Below are positions 10,020-20,162 of a stretch of DNA of 64,000 bases, in pieces. Every line of letters begins with the position of its first letter. Within the stretch, counting starts at the first letter, position 1. Origin of the DNA: Bacteroidales bacterium (GTDB lineage Bacteria > Bacteroidota > Bacteroidia > Bacteroidales > UBA932). The notes beneath the pieces were generated by a model, which had not been told where the DNA came from, made no database searches, and was given only the letters and a program-made list of their open reading frames with translations. The DNA lies in NCBI GenBank assembly GCA_022648685.1, contig JALCMW010000003.1, positions 274,011 through 338,010 of the forward strand, given 5' to 3'. A program made the translations under genes and the position numbers.

Positions 10020-11180
10020 TTATAGTTCGGCTTTCTGCTCGAAGAAATATTTTGTTATCCAGTATTTGAAAAGAGGATCCATTACAGTCGGATTGTCAAG
10101 TTCATCGAATGTCACTATTTCCTTCTTTACGAGAGCGTCCTTGAGCCTTTTAACATTTGCCGACGAATTCAATTCATATTTTGCTATCACATCGGCGGCA
10201 CTTAATTTAGTGTATCCGTCAAGGACTGCTTTCAGCAGGTTAAGCTGGAAAGAAGTCAGGTCATTTATGACGGCCATGAATCGGGGTTCGTTGGCGGATA
10301 ACATTATGTCCAGAGCGTCCAGCAGAGTTGTTTCCACTATATATCCCTTGGAAAGATAGTCACATATCGAAACGAAACTGTTTATATACCATAAGTTGTT
10401 GTCAAACAGTTTGCATACTCCCATAAGCAGCTCTTTTTCCACTACTTTTCCGTTTGAAAGGAAACCTTTGATGACTTGTTCGATTATCACTTTGTCGTCA
10501 ACTTTCGAAAGCGATACCCGTTCTATCGTACCGTAGAAGAATTTCCTGACCTCGAAAATGCTTTTCATTGCATTTACCATGGAACCGCACAGAATATAGG
10601 CGAAGTCTTTTTCTTTGTCTTCCCGGGCCTTCAGCATGGCTTCCTCCATTGCCTTGAATATCTTTTCTCCGTCTTCCGTAAGATCGAGATTCTGGAATTC
10701 GTCTATAATAAGATATATTTTCTGTCCCGTTGATGCTGCAATCCTGTATGGCAGAGCCATCATAGCCGCAATATCGTGATTGTCAGGTTCTGCGCCCAGT
10801 GATATAACATTCCCCGTTTCACTGTAATTGTTCCTGTCGAAATTGAAATGGGTACCGGAAAGATTTGCATCTATTATTTTTGAAAATCCGTCCGGAGTCG
10901 AAGCCGCAATTTTTAAGAGTGTGGATCCGAATCTTGTCAGGAATGATGATATTGTCCTGATATTCAATACTGAGAATTCTCCTGCCGAGAACTGCTTTCC
11001 GGATAATCTGAGATTGATAAGAGTCTGTTGTATCGTCGACATCTTCCCAGTCTTTGGCGGTTCGTATATGACGACGTTTTCTCCTTGTGAAATCAAATTG
11101 CCCAGTATGTTGCAATCGGTCGTCCTTCCTATGAAATTTTTGCCTGTTACATATTTGTCGCAAATGAAAGGAGTATTCAT
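10020..11180 (-). CDS. AAA-type ATP-binding protein of the Bacteroidetes archaeal-ATPase-like type
   Basis: P-loop-like EPPKTGKMS, Walker B-like IYLIIDEFQNL, C-terminal winged-helix-like region. Confidence 0.7.
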   Translation of the reverse strand: MNTPFICDKYVTGKNFIGRTTDCNILGNLISQGENVVIYEPPKTGKMSTIQQTLINLRLSGKQFSAGEFSVLNIRTISSFLTRFGSTLLKIAASTPDGFSKIIDANLSGTHFNFDRNNYSETGNVISLGAEPDNHDIAAMMALPYRIAASTGQKIYLIIDEFQNLDLTEDGEKIFKAMEEAMLKAREDKEKDFAYILCGSMVNAMKSIFEVRKFFYGTIERVSLSKVDDKVIIEQVIKGFLSNGKVVEKELLMGVCKLFDNNLWYINSFVSICDYLSKGYIVETTLLDALDIMLSANEPRFMAVINDLTSFQLNLLKAVLDGYTKLSAADVIAKYELNSSANVKRLKDALVKKEIVTFDELDNPTVMDPLFKYWITKYFFEQKAEL

Positions 11181-11222
11181 GCTCTTGTAAGATGTTTTAG
11201 GAAAGCAAATTTATAAATTAAT

Positions 11223-11252
11223 TTGCAGTTTGCCATAAAAACATTAACTTTG
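11223..11252 (+). promoter_or_regulatory. Bacteroidetes-type promoter upstream of rplU
   Basis: TTG-N19-TAACTTTG, matches -33/-7 consensus TTG...TAnnTTTG. Confidence 0.55.
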
Positions 11253-11276
11253 CGAGTTAAATAAATTATATGACCG

Positions 11277-11337
11277 CTTGAGCTTTATTCAAGAGCCGTC
11301 CGATGGGGGATGGCCGCTTACGGTTCTTACTTTTTAA
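11277..11337 (+). promoter_or_regulatory. Putative rplU mRNA leader with alternative hairpins
   Basis: Hairpin CTTGA/TCAAG; GCCGTCC(11295)/GGATGGC(11308) competes with AGAGCCG(11292)/CGGTTCT(11321), followed by TACTTTTT. Confidence 0.4.
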
Positions 11338-11350
11338 ATGAAAGTGTTTT

Positions 11351-11662
11351 ATGTACGCAATTGTGGACATTGCAGGCCAGCAGTTTAAAGTAGAGGCTGG
11401 TTTTGAAATCTTTGTCAACCGCCTGCAAGCGGCCAAAGGTGATGCTGTCGAATTCGATAAGGTTCTTCTTGTCGATAATGACGGAACGGTAAAAATCGGT
11501 TCCCCTTATGTCGAAGGTGCTAAGGTGAAAGCTACTGTGCTGGATGATAATGTAAAGGCTGACAAAGTTCTTGTATTCAAGAAGATCCGCCGTAAAGGAT
11601 TCCAGAAGATGAACGGTCACCGTCAGAAATTGACCAAGATTCAAATAAACGAAATCGCTTAA
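11351..11662 (+). CDS. rplU: 50S ribosomal protein bL21
   Basis: MYAIVDIAGQQFKVEAG..VLVFKKIRRKGFQKMNGHRQKLTKIQI. Confidence 0.96.
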   Translation: MYAIVDIAGQQFKVEAGFEIFVNRLQAAKGDAVEFDKVLLVDNDGTVKIGSPYVEGAKVKATVLDDNVKADKVLVFKKIRRKGFQKMNGHRQKLTKIQINEIA

Positions 11663-11680
11663 TTATCAGGAGGAAAAATT

Positions 11681-11941
11681 ATGGCACATAAGAAAGGTCA
11701 AAGTAGTTCGAAAAACGGTCGTGAATCGCATAGCAAACGTCTCGGTCTCAAGAAATTCGGAGGTGAAGTCGTAAAGGCCGGAAACATATTGGTACGTCAG
11801 AGGGGAACTGTCCATAATCCCGGAAGAAATGTCGGGATCGGAAAGGATCATACCCTGTATGCGTTGGTTGACGGCACCGTTGAATTTTACAGAAGATCGG
11901 AAGACAAATCATACGTCAGGGTGGTTCCGATAGAGAACTAA
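11681..11941 (+). CDS. rpmA: 50S ribosomal protein bL27
   Basis: [43 protein letters not shown]. Confidence 0.97.
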   Translation: MAHKKGQSSSKNGRESHSKRLGLKKFGGEVVKAGNILVRQRGTVHNPGRNVGIGKDHTLYALVDGTVEFYRRSEDKSYVRVVPIEN

Positions 11942-11970
11942 CGTCCCGGAGGTTTGCTTCTAAAGAAAAT

Positions 11971-12010
11971 AAAGGACTTGTACTTCGGGTGAATTGCAAG
12001 TCCTTTTTTG
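11971..12010 (+). terminator. Rho-independent terminator after rpmA
   Basis: AAGGACTTG...CAAGTCCTT followed by T-run. Confidence 0.8.
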
Positions 12011-12037
12011 TTTTTTTGATAAATCTTATTTATTGAT

Positions 12038-13309
12038 ATGTTAACACTTAAATTACTTCGGGATGATCCCGAATTAGTGATCAGGAAACTTGCCGTAAAA
12101 AATTTCGATGCGAAAGAGACTGTTGATAAGATTCTTGACCTTGATTCACGCAGAAGGGCTGTTCAGACCGAAAACGACGCTCTTTTGGCTCAGCAGAAAA
12201 AGAAAGCCGCACTCATTGGCGGTCTGATGAAAGCCGGCAACAAAGCGGAGGCCGAAGCTGCAAAGAAAGAAGTCTCCGATCTCAAGACTAAATCCGCTTC
12301 TCTTCAGGAAGAAGCCGAAACGCTCGGCAAGGATCTGCAGGACACATTGGTATTGCTTCCCAACATACCTTGTGATCTGGTCGTTCCGGGAAAGGGAGCA
12401 GAGGACAATCAGATAGTGAAGAAAGGAGGCGTTCTGCCCGATCTTCCAGCTGATGCCCTTCCTCATTGGGATCTTGCCAAGAAATATGACATTATAGATT
12501 TTGATTTGGGAGTAAAGCTCACCGGGGCCGGTTTCCCTGTTTATAAAGGCAAGGGAGCCAGACTTCAGAGAGCCTTGATCAATTTCTTCCTCGATATAAA
12601 TACAGCTGCCGGCTACAAGGAAATAGAACCTCCGGTGATGGTAAATGCCGCTTCGGGTTTCGGTACCGGACAGCTTCCTGACAAAGAAGCACAGATGTAT
12701 TATGTCGGTCTGGATGATTTTTATCTTGTTCCGACGGCCGAAGTTCCGGTTACAAACATATACAGGGATGCTATCATTTCCGAAAGTGATTTTCCTGTGA
12801 TGATGACGGCGTATACTCCTTGTTTCCGCCGCGAAGCCGGTTCGTACGGAAAAGATGTGAGAGGATTGAACAGGCTTCATCAATTCGATAAGGTGGAAAT
12901 AGTAAGAATAGAAAAACCTGAGAATTCCTATGCGGCTCTGGATCGCATGATCGCCCATGTTGAGAGTATAGTCAACAAGCTGGAACTTCCTTACAGGATC
13001 CTTCGTCTTTGCGGAGGTGATCTGAGTTTCACATCGGCCATTACCTATGATTTCGAGTTGTGGTCGGCTGCACAGAAACGCTGGCTTGAGATATCCTCGG
13101 TTTCAAATTTCGAGACATATCAGGCAAATCGCTTGCATCTTAGATACAAAGACTCCGAAGGCAAAACACAGCTTTGCCATACTCTGAACGGCAGTTCACT
13201 TGCACTTCCGAGAGTCGTGGCGGCTTTGCTTGAAGACAAGCAGGAAGATGGCGGAATCGTGATCCCGGAGGCATTGCGGCCATATACGGGATTCGACCGT
13301 ATCGACTGA
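12038..13309 (+). CDS. serS: Seryl-tRNA synthetase
   Basis: MLTLKLLRDDPELVIRKL; class II motifs TPCFRREAGSYGKDVRGLNRLHQFDKVE; HTLNGSSLALPRV. Confidence 0.96.
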   Translation: MLTLKLLRDDPELVIRKLAVKNFDAKETVDKILDLDSRRRAVQTENDALLAQQKKKAALIGGLMKAGNKAEAEAAKKEVSDLKTKSASLQEEAETLGKDLQDTLVLLPNIPCDLVVPGKGAEDNQIVKKGGVLPDLPADALPHWDLAKKYDIIDFDLGVKLTGAGFPVYKGKGARLQRALINFFLDINTAAGYKEIEPPVMVNAASGFGTGQLPDKEAQMYYVGLDDFYLVPTAEVPVTNIYRDAIISESDFPVMMTAYTPCFRREAGSYGKDVRGLNRLHQFDKVEIVRIEKPENSYAALDRMIAHVESIVNKLELPYRILRLCGGDLSFTSAITYDFELWSAAQKRWLEISSVSNFETYQANRLHLRYKDSEGKTQLCHTLNGSSLALPRVVAALLEDKQEDGGIVIPEALRPYTGFDRID

Positions 13310-13926
13310 TGATTACCGAAAGAGTAATTTTAGGAATAGACCCCGGAACCAATGTCCTTGGCTTCGGGGTAATCCATGTCTGCAAATCAGGTCCGGGCTT
13401 TGTCGATATGGGAGTGATAGATCTCAGGAAAGAAAAGGATCCGTATGACAAACTCCGGCGTATCTTTTCCGAAGTTGGAGCTTTGTGCGATAAGTTCAAA
13501 CCGGATGATATGTCAATAGAATCCCCGTTTTACGGAAGGAATGCCCAAGTCATATTCAAATTGGGCAGGGCACAGGGAGCGGCTATAACGGCAGCTTCGA
13601 TCCGTAACATCCATGTCTATGAATATGCCCCGAGAAAAGCGAAAGTCGCTATCACTGGCAGCGGTTCCGCATCCAAAGAGCAGGTATGCACCATGATACA
13701 GCGGATACTGGACATAAAAGAGACCGAGAAGTTCCTTGATGCCACTGATGCTCTGGCAATTGCCATGTGCCATTATTTCCAGCTTTCCAATCCTCTTTCC
13801 AGCACGGTTGCTTCGACCAATTGGACAAATTTCATAAAAGCTAATCCGGAACGGGTCTGCAAAGTCCTTGATAGGGGAAAAAATAGTTCCGGAGATTTTA
13901 AACCTGACAAAGATAAATCTGTCTAA
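13309..13926 (+). CDS. ruvC: Holliday junction endodeoxyribonuclease RuvC
   Basis: RVILGIDPGTNVLGFGVI, SIESPFYGRNAQVIFKLGRAQGAA; start overlaps serS stop. Confidence 0.94.
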   Translation: MITERVILGIDPGTNVLGFGVIHVCKSGPGFVDMGVIDLRKEKDPYDKLRRIFSEVGALCDKFKPDDMSIESPFYGRNAQVIFKLGRAQGAAITAASIRNIHVYEYAPRKAKVAITGSGSASKEQVCTMIQRILDIKETEKFLDATDALAIAMCHYFQLSNPLSSTVASTNWTNFIKANPERVCKVLDRGKNSSGDFKPDKDKSV

Positions 13927-13981
13927 TAGTCGTATTATTATTTTTCAGATAATTATTAATCGTGTATTTTACCGATAATCT

Positions 13982-16900
13982 ATGGTAGATATGATAAAAA
14001 AATCATTTGCCGTTATCGTCAGTTTCCTGCTGACTTTGTGTGTGGCAACGACTGTCTCGGCCCAGTCCGGAAATACAGTCTCGGTTATTCTCAAGGATTC
14101 ATCCACAGGCGGTTTCGTAGGTTATGCAACCGTATCCATGACGCCAGCCGGATCAAAGACTGCAACGAAATATATTCTTAGCGACGAAAAGGGCAAAGCC
14201 GTAATCCAGGGGGTGAAAAAAGGAAAATACAGTCTTAAAATCGAAATTCTCGGTTATAAGACCGTAACCAAGGATCTTGATGTAAACGCTTCGGTAGATC
14301 TGGGGACCGTTGATCTGCAAGTTGATAAATCAACTCTGAAAGCGGCCAAGGTGTCGGCTGCTGGAAATTCCATCATTATTAAAAAAGATACCATAGAGTA
14401 CAATGCATCATCGTTCAAAACCACGGACAACGATATGCTTGAAGATCTGTTGAAAAAACTCCCTGGCGTAGAAGTGTCCGATGACGGGTCCGTAACGGTC
14501 AACGGCAAATCCATTTCCAAAATAACGATTGACGGAAAGACGTTTTTCCTTGACGATCCGCAGCTTGCTTCAAAGAATATTCCTGCCAAGATAGTGGATA
14601 AGGTCAAGGTCGTAGAGAAAAAATCCGACCAGGCCGAATTTACCGGCATAGATGACGGCCAGGAGGAGACGGTAATTGATCTTAGCATACAGAAGGGCAT
14701 GATGAACGGCCTTTTCGGTAATGTAATGGCCGGTGGTGGTCATGATATACCGAATTCCGGTTACTATACGGATGATAATTCGTGGAAAGATGAGGGATGG
14801 CGTTATCAGGGGGCTTCTTTCATAGGAAAATTCACTGACAAGAACCAGCTGAGCGTTATTTTCAATGCAAACAATACAAATAACAGGGGATTCGACGATT
14901 TGGCCGGAAGTATGATGCAGGGAATGCGCGGAGGTGGCGGCGGAATGGGCCAGAGACACGGAGGCTTCGCTACCGGAAACGGAATCACTACTTCTTGGAT
15001 GGGAGGTGTCAATGGTTCGTGGGATTTGTTCGACGACAAGATGGATCTTGCTGCGAATTATTTGTACAGCGGCTCCAAGAATGCCGTAAAGGAAGACAGT
15101 AGAAAAACGACTTACCTTGACGACGGCAGTAATCTGATATACGACAATAACGGGTACAGTACCACAAATTCATATGGCAACCGTTTAGGAATGCGTCTTG
15201 AGCATAAATTCAGTGAAAACACATCTATTATATTCCAGCCGCAGTTCAGTTTCGGAAATGGAAATTTCAATGAATTTTCAGATTTCTCCACGTTGAAAAG
15301 CAAAGACGGTGCTGCATCGGCCGATACTACCAATGTAGGATTCAACAATAATACCGGAAGCAACACAAACTGGAAAACCAACGGATTCTTCCTTTTCAGA
15401 CAAAGATTGGGGATCCCCGGCAGAACTCTTTCCCTTGATATGCAATACAGTTTGAGCAATAATGACATGGACGGATTCAACCAGTCGATTACTTCCACTT
15501 TCGATTCTGGTGCGCAGACAGATTCATTGGTCAATCAAAGGTATGACCAGAATCAGAAAGCCCGCAGTCTGTCAAGCCGTTTGACATATACGGAACCTTT
15601 GGGCAATCATTTTTATGTCGAAGCGAATTATGAGTTGAGCTGGAGCAAGTCCACTTCCTATAAAGATACATATGATGCCGGTAACATACCGTCGGAATTC
15701 GATTCATCGTATCATCCTTACGTGGCTGACGGCGAAACATATAACGCCACGTATTCCAATAATATACTTAACAGGGCGATAAATCAAAGGATAGGTGCCG
15801 ATTTCATGTATCAGAGCGACAAACTGCGCGCCCAGGTCGGGTTCGGTGCGAATCCCACTTATACACATAATGAAACGACCAAATCCGGAGTTCTCCAGAC
15901 ATACGATAGCCATGTCGTAAATTGGGCGCCTCAAGCTATGATATGGTATGATATAAATGATAATACGAATTTAAGGCTGTTTTATTTCGGAAAATCATCG
16001 CAGCCATCCACATCACAGTTGATGCCTGTCCCGGACAATACCAATCCGTTGAATGTCTCTTTCGGTAATCCGTATCTGGAACCTTATTTCACTCATAATA
16101 TCAGAGGCGGATACCGGTTCTCCAATAAAAAGACATTCACTACATTGAGTATGAATTTCAGCGGAGGATTCGTTCAAAGTCCGATAGTCAGCGCCATATG
16201 GTACGGTACAAACGGCGCCCAGTATTCGATTCCCGTCAACGGTCCGACATCTGGAAATGCGAGTCTCAGGATGTTCTTGAATTCACCTATCGCAAGATCC
16301 AATTTCTCCGTTTCAAATATGGCAAATGCCAGTTACACCCAATCGACTTCATATTTGGGAAGTTCCGCATTCAATACGGATAAATATTATACGGCCGGAG
16401 ATTTCGATTATGACAGTTTCCATAATGATTTTCCTGATCTGGATCATACTTCGCTTTTTACAAAGAACAAGATACAGTCTTTGAGCGCCACAGAAAGACT
16501 TAGAATGACTTATCGCAATGATATGGTGGAACTTCGCGCAGGAGGCAGGACCCGGATTTCAAAATCATGGTATACCGTCTCGAAAGTAAGTACCAATATG
16601 ACATGGAACAACCAGTTGTCAGCTTCGATGAATTGGACTATCAACGGTGGAATAGGTCTGGTTTCCGATTTAGATTATAATTGGTACAACGGATATTCAA
16701 CCAAGCAGGATGACGAATTCATCCTTAATGCAGAGATAACCAAACTTTTGTTCAAGAATGTCGTAACACTTTCTATCAAAGCGTATGACATATTGAACCA
16801 AGCAAAGAATCTTTCCGTAACGGATGCGTCCAATTATCATTTGGAAACGAGAAACAATACTTTGGGCAGATATGCAATGTTGTCTCTTACCGTTAGATTC

Positions 16901-16987
16901 GGTAATTTCAGCAATGCCTCCAAGGGAATGCGCCGCGGAGGTCCGGGAGGTCACGGCCATAGAGGCCCTATTCCGATGATGATGTAG
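13982..16987 (+). CDS. Outer-membrane beta-barrel protein with N-terminal carboxypeptidase-like regulatory domain (TonB-dependent-receptor-like)
   Basis: Signal peptide; plug-like LEDLLKKLPGVEVSDDGSVTVNGKSISKITIDGKTFFLDDP; long beta-barrel; Gly-rich tail. Confidence 0.85.
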   Translation: MVDMIKKSFAVIVSFLLTLCVATTVSAQSGNTVSVILKDSSTGGFVGYATVSMTPAGSKTATKYILSDEKGKAVIQGVKKGKYSLKIEILGYKTVTKDLDVNASVDLGTVDLQVDKSTLKAAKVSAAGNSIIIKKDTIEYNASSFKTTDNDMLEDLLKKLPGVEVSDDGSVTVNGKSISKITIDGKTFFLDDPQLASKNIPAKIVDKVKVVEKKSDQAEFTGIDDGQEETVIDLSIQKGMMNGLFGNVMAGGGHDIPNSGYYTDDNSWKDEGWRYQGASFIGKFTDKNQLSVIFNANNTNNRGFDDLAGSMMQGMRGGGGGMGQRHGGFATGNGITTSWMGGVNGSWDLFDDKMDLAANYLYSGSKNAVKEDSRKTTYLDDGSNLIYDNNGYSTTNSYGNRLGMRLEHKFSENTSIIFQPQFSFGNGNFNEFSDFSTLKSKDGAASADTTNVGFNNNTGSNTNWKTNGFFLFRQRLGIPGRTLSLDMQYSLSNNDMDGFNQSITSTFDSGAQTDSLVNQRYDQNQKARSLSSRLTYTEPLGNHFYVEANYELSWSKSTSYKDTYDAGNIPSEFDSSYHPYVADGETYNATYSNNILNRAINQRIGADFMYQSDKLRAQVGFGANPTYTHNETTKSGVLQTYDSHVVNWAPQAMIWYDINDNTNLRLFYFGKSSQPSTSQLMPVPDNTNPLNVSFGNPYLEPYFTHNIRGGYRFSNKKTFTTLSMNFSGGFVQSPIVSAIWYGTNGAQYSIPVNGPTSGNASLRMFLNSPIARSNFSVSNMANASYTQSTSYLGSSAFNTDKYYTAGDFDYDSFHNDFPDLDHTSLFTKNKIQSLSATERLRMTYRNDMVELRAGGRTRISKSWYTVSKVSTNMTWNNQLSASMNWTINGGIGLVSDLDYNWYNGYSTKQDDEFILNAEITKLLFKNVVTLSIKAYDILNQAKNLSVTDASNYHLETRNNTLGRYAMLSLTVRFGNFSNASKGMRRGGPGGHGHRGPIPMMM

Positions 16988-16990
16988 TTA

Positions 16991-18655
16991 TTATCGCTTT
17001 TCCGGGACGAATACCCGTACTATTACGGCAAGGAAAAGGAGCAGAAACATAAAAGTACAGATCTTTCCGGTGATGTCACCTTCAAGTACGAAAAAAGTCA
17101 TTTTCGAATTAAGGTTGATGTCACCTTTAATTATGTCCTGCTTCCACCATCCGGATTTCTTTAGAATATCACCCCTTTGATCGATTATCGCAGAGATTCC
17201 TGTATTCCCGCATCTGGCTATATCCCGTCTTGTTTCGATGGCTCTTAGAGAAGCATATCTCAAATGCTGCCTGTAACCTGGAGTATCTCCCCACCAAGCA
17301 TCGTTGGTTATTATGGTAAGGGCCTCGGCACCGGCTTTTATGTACCCTGTGCAATATTCCCCGTAAACGGATTCATAACACACTGCCGTTCCGACCGGAA
17401 TACTTCGCTTGACGCTTCCGTCGGCATTGTAGGATCTGCAGTGCAGGAGCGTTATGTTTTTTTGTCCGATGTCCCTTCCCATTACCCCGCCGAGCATATT
17501 GTCTATTTTGCAGAAAAGAGCCGGATACGGAGTCATCTCCGCTCCGACAACAAGTTTTGTCTTGTGATATATGTCGCCTCGTCCGGTTCCGTCTGTTATC
17601 ATTGCGGAATTGTGTGATTCCACCCATATTCCGTCAGAATATTTCCTTGCCGTATATGACGGAGCTTTTGTTCCGTATATGAATTCATGTGAAGAGGCTC
17701 CGAAAAGCAGATTCGTATTGGGATAATCTTTCAGAAAAGCGACAAATCTCCTGTATGTCCTGCTTTCGTTGAAATCATTGGTTATTATGTCACTTGTAAA
17801 AGTTTCCGGAGCCACTACAAGAAGCGGCTTACCGGTCGTGTCGTTTTTGTATCCGGATTTCAACGCTTCCTTCATCTGATCCAAAAGAATAACATTCTGC
17901 TGTTGTTGGCTCAGGAATTCGAATTTGCTGTAAGGGTCGATATTCGGTTGAACAATAGTCACGGCTAGGGGATCGTCAGTCTCTTCATATTTCATATAAA
18001 TGATTTCGGACAGAATGAGAGGGCCTGCCAGTATGACAGCATAGCCTGCAATTGCTGAGAATTTCGCCGGTTTGTTGTAAGCATTCCAGCTGCCGTCCGA
18101 AAGTGCGGTCATGATGCCGAACAATCCGAGATTGGCAGCCCATATCCATAGGGAACCTCCCAGAGTTCCGGTATATTCATACCATTGTACGCACGAGGGA
18201 CTGCCGGCGAATGAATTCCCCAGGACAAGCCAGGGCCAGGATATCTGTGCGCCGTAATATGCTCTTTCCCATGCTATCCATGTAACGGCAAGGAAGATGT
18301 ACGGCAAAGCACCTTTGAGATATTTTTTACTGAAGCGGAAAAGTCCGAATACCAGGGACATTTGTAACGAATTGGCCAAGATTGCGAATATCCCGCCTGC
18401 TACAGTAGCATTGCATACCCAGAATGTAGTAAGAGCATTCCAAAGTACGAATGTCCCGTAATGCCACATCCATACTTTCTTTATTCCGTTTATGGAAGCG
18501 ATCCTTTCCATGCAAAGCAATGGAACCAGGCCGAATAATGAGAAAAAGCCAAGATGAGGTACCAGAAAAGGAAGCGACATCAATATTGCGGAAAGGACTG
18601 AAAGGCTGGCAAGCTGCAGATTATGTTTCTTCATATACGATTTTGATTCATGCAA
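16991..18655 (-). CDS. lnt: Apolipoprotein N-acyltransferase
   Basis: Multiple N-terminal TM segments then nitrilase-like domain: [70 protein letters not shown]-type motif. Confidence 0.92.
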   Translation of the reverse strand: [554 protein letters not shown]

Positions 18656-18712
18656 AGATATAAATTAATTTACTACCTTTGTCAACTCAGTATAGACAGG
18701 CGGGGGATAATT

Positions 18713-19354
18713 ATGATAGTTAATGAGATATTGAAAGGCTTTGTGATCGGAATCTGTGCTTCGGCTCCAATCGGGCCCATTGCGATTTTTGTGATTCAGC
18801 AATCTTTAAGTTATGGTCACAAAACAGGTTTTGTCACGGGGCTCGGAGCTACTTTCGTGGATACCCTTTTTGCCATTATCGCCATATTCGCCCTTGCGGT
18901 AGCGCAGGAATTCGTGAGTATGCACAGGGAATTGATTTTGATTGTCGGTGGTATCGTCGTGGCTTTGCTCGGCTGTTCCATGGCCTTCAGGGATCCGTTC
19001 AGGCGTATGAAAGCCGACGGCGTCGGGTCTTCGATATCCATCAAGGATTTTCTCCAGGCGATAATATTGGGTCTGTCGAACCCCGGGGCAATTTTCGTGA
19101 TTTTCGCATTGTTCGCTTTTTTCAATGTGGATGTAATGCCCCACAATCTTAGCGTAGCTCCGATTCTTCTTGCCGTTGCAGCAGGATCCGCAGTTTATTG
19201 GTTTTTCTTTTCGTGGCTCTTCAGCCGTTGGAGCAAGACATTCCGTGTCAGGCAATTGTTGTGGATAAACCGTATAGCGGGAATAATAGTTATGATTCTG
19301 GGGGTCGTACTGTTGTGCGACGGAGTCTTTAAAGGCATTTTCACTATAAGATAA
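18713..19354 (+). CDS. LysE-family translocator
   Basis: MIVNEILKGFVIGICASAPIGPIAIFVIQQSLSYGHKTGFVTGLGATFVDT; more likely start than the ORF-track start 18650. Confidence 0.85.
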   Translation: MIVNEILKGFVIGICASAPIGPIAIFVIQQSLSYGHKTGFVTGLGATFVDTLFAIIAIFALAVAQEFVSMHRELILIVGGIVVALLGCSMAFRDPFRRMKADGVGSSISIKDFLQAIILGLSNPGAIFVIFALFAFFNVDVMPHNLSVAPILLAVAAGSAVYWFFFSWLFSRWSKTFRVRQLLWINRIAGIIVMILGVVLLCDGVFKGIFTIR

Positions 19355-19366
19355 TAATAAAGTCAA

Positions 19367-20158
19367 ATGGGATCTTCAAAAAATATTTTTCACAACTGGA
19401 TCGTAAAAAATATATTAATCGCGATCTTGGCTTTTGCCGTACTTGTTCTGATTTTTTATTTTGCGCTTGCGTTGATAACCAATCACAACAGAGTGGTTCC
19501 CGTACCTGATTTTACGGATATGACCGTATCGGAAGCCAGGACGGAGGCTGTCCGCTCAGGTGTAAAGGTAGATGTATTCGATTCCGTTTTCGTCAAGAGA
19601 ATGGCGCGCGGAGCCGTCTTTTCACAAAATCCCCGGGCGGGGATGGAAGTTAAGAGAGGTCGTCATATACAATTGACCATAAATTCTGTTTTATCAAAGA
19701 AAGTCAGAATGCCCAATCTTGTCGGCTATTCCATGAGGCAGGCAAAGGCCGAACTATATTCCAAAGGATTAAATCTCGGCAGGCTGATATATGTCAGCGA
19801 TATTGCCACAAATAATGTTATCAAACAGCTGTACAGGAATTCTGAGATTAAAGCCGGTTCCCTTATAGTGAGCGGTTCGGATATAGACCTGCAAGTAGGT
19901 CTCGATTCTTCGGACAACAAAACGTATATCCCTGATGTGTCGGGACTTAAATATCGCAGTGCGGTTGACGCCGTTCACGATAACTCCTTGAATGTAGGAC
20001 GTATCTCGTTTGACAAGAGCGTAAGGAATTATGCCGATTCCATACGGGCTTCCGTCTACCGCCAGTCTCCGGAATCTTCCCAGAATCCTGTTCTAATGGG
20101 GACTCCCGTCACTCTTTTCATGACTGTGGACAAACACAGGCTTCCTTCATCGAAATAA
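19367..20158 (+). CDS. PASTA-domain membrane protein
   Basis: One TM helix followed by repeated PASTA units (VPVPDFTDMTVSEARTEAVRSG.., MPNLVGYSMRQAKAELYSKGL.., IPDVSGLKYRSAVDAVHDNSL..). Confidence 0.88.
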   Translation: MGSSKNIFHNWIVKNILIAILAFAVLVLIFYFALALITNHNRVVPVPDFTDMTVSEARTEAVRSGVKVDVFDSVFVKRMARGAVFSQNPRAGMEVKRGRHIQLTINSVLSKKVRMPNLVGYSMRQAKAELYSKGLNLGRLIYVSDIATNNVIKQLYRNSEIKAGSLIVSGSDIDLQVGLDSSDNKTYIPDVSGLKYRSAVDAVHDNSLNVGRISFDKSVRNYADSIRASVYRQSPESSQNPVLMGTPVTLFMTVDKHRLPSSK

Positions 20159-20162
20159 CGTT

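Noticed and set aside
9297-11180. Adjacent SIR2 and ATPase genes as a possible anti-phage defence pair
   Set aside because: The SIR2 protein is a stand-alone CobB-like deacylase next to rpsU and rplU; no defence-type SIR2 fusion or nuclease partner. Proximity alone is not enough.
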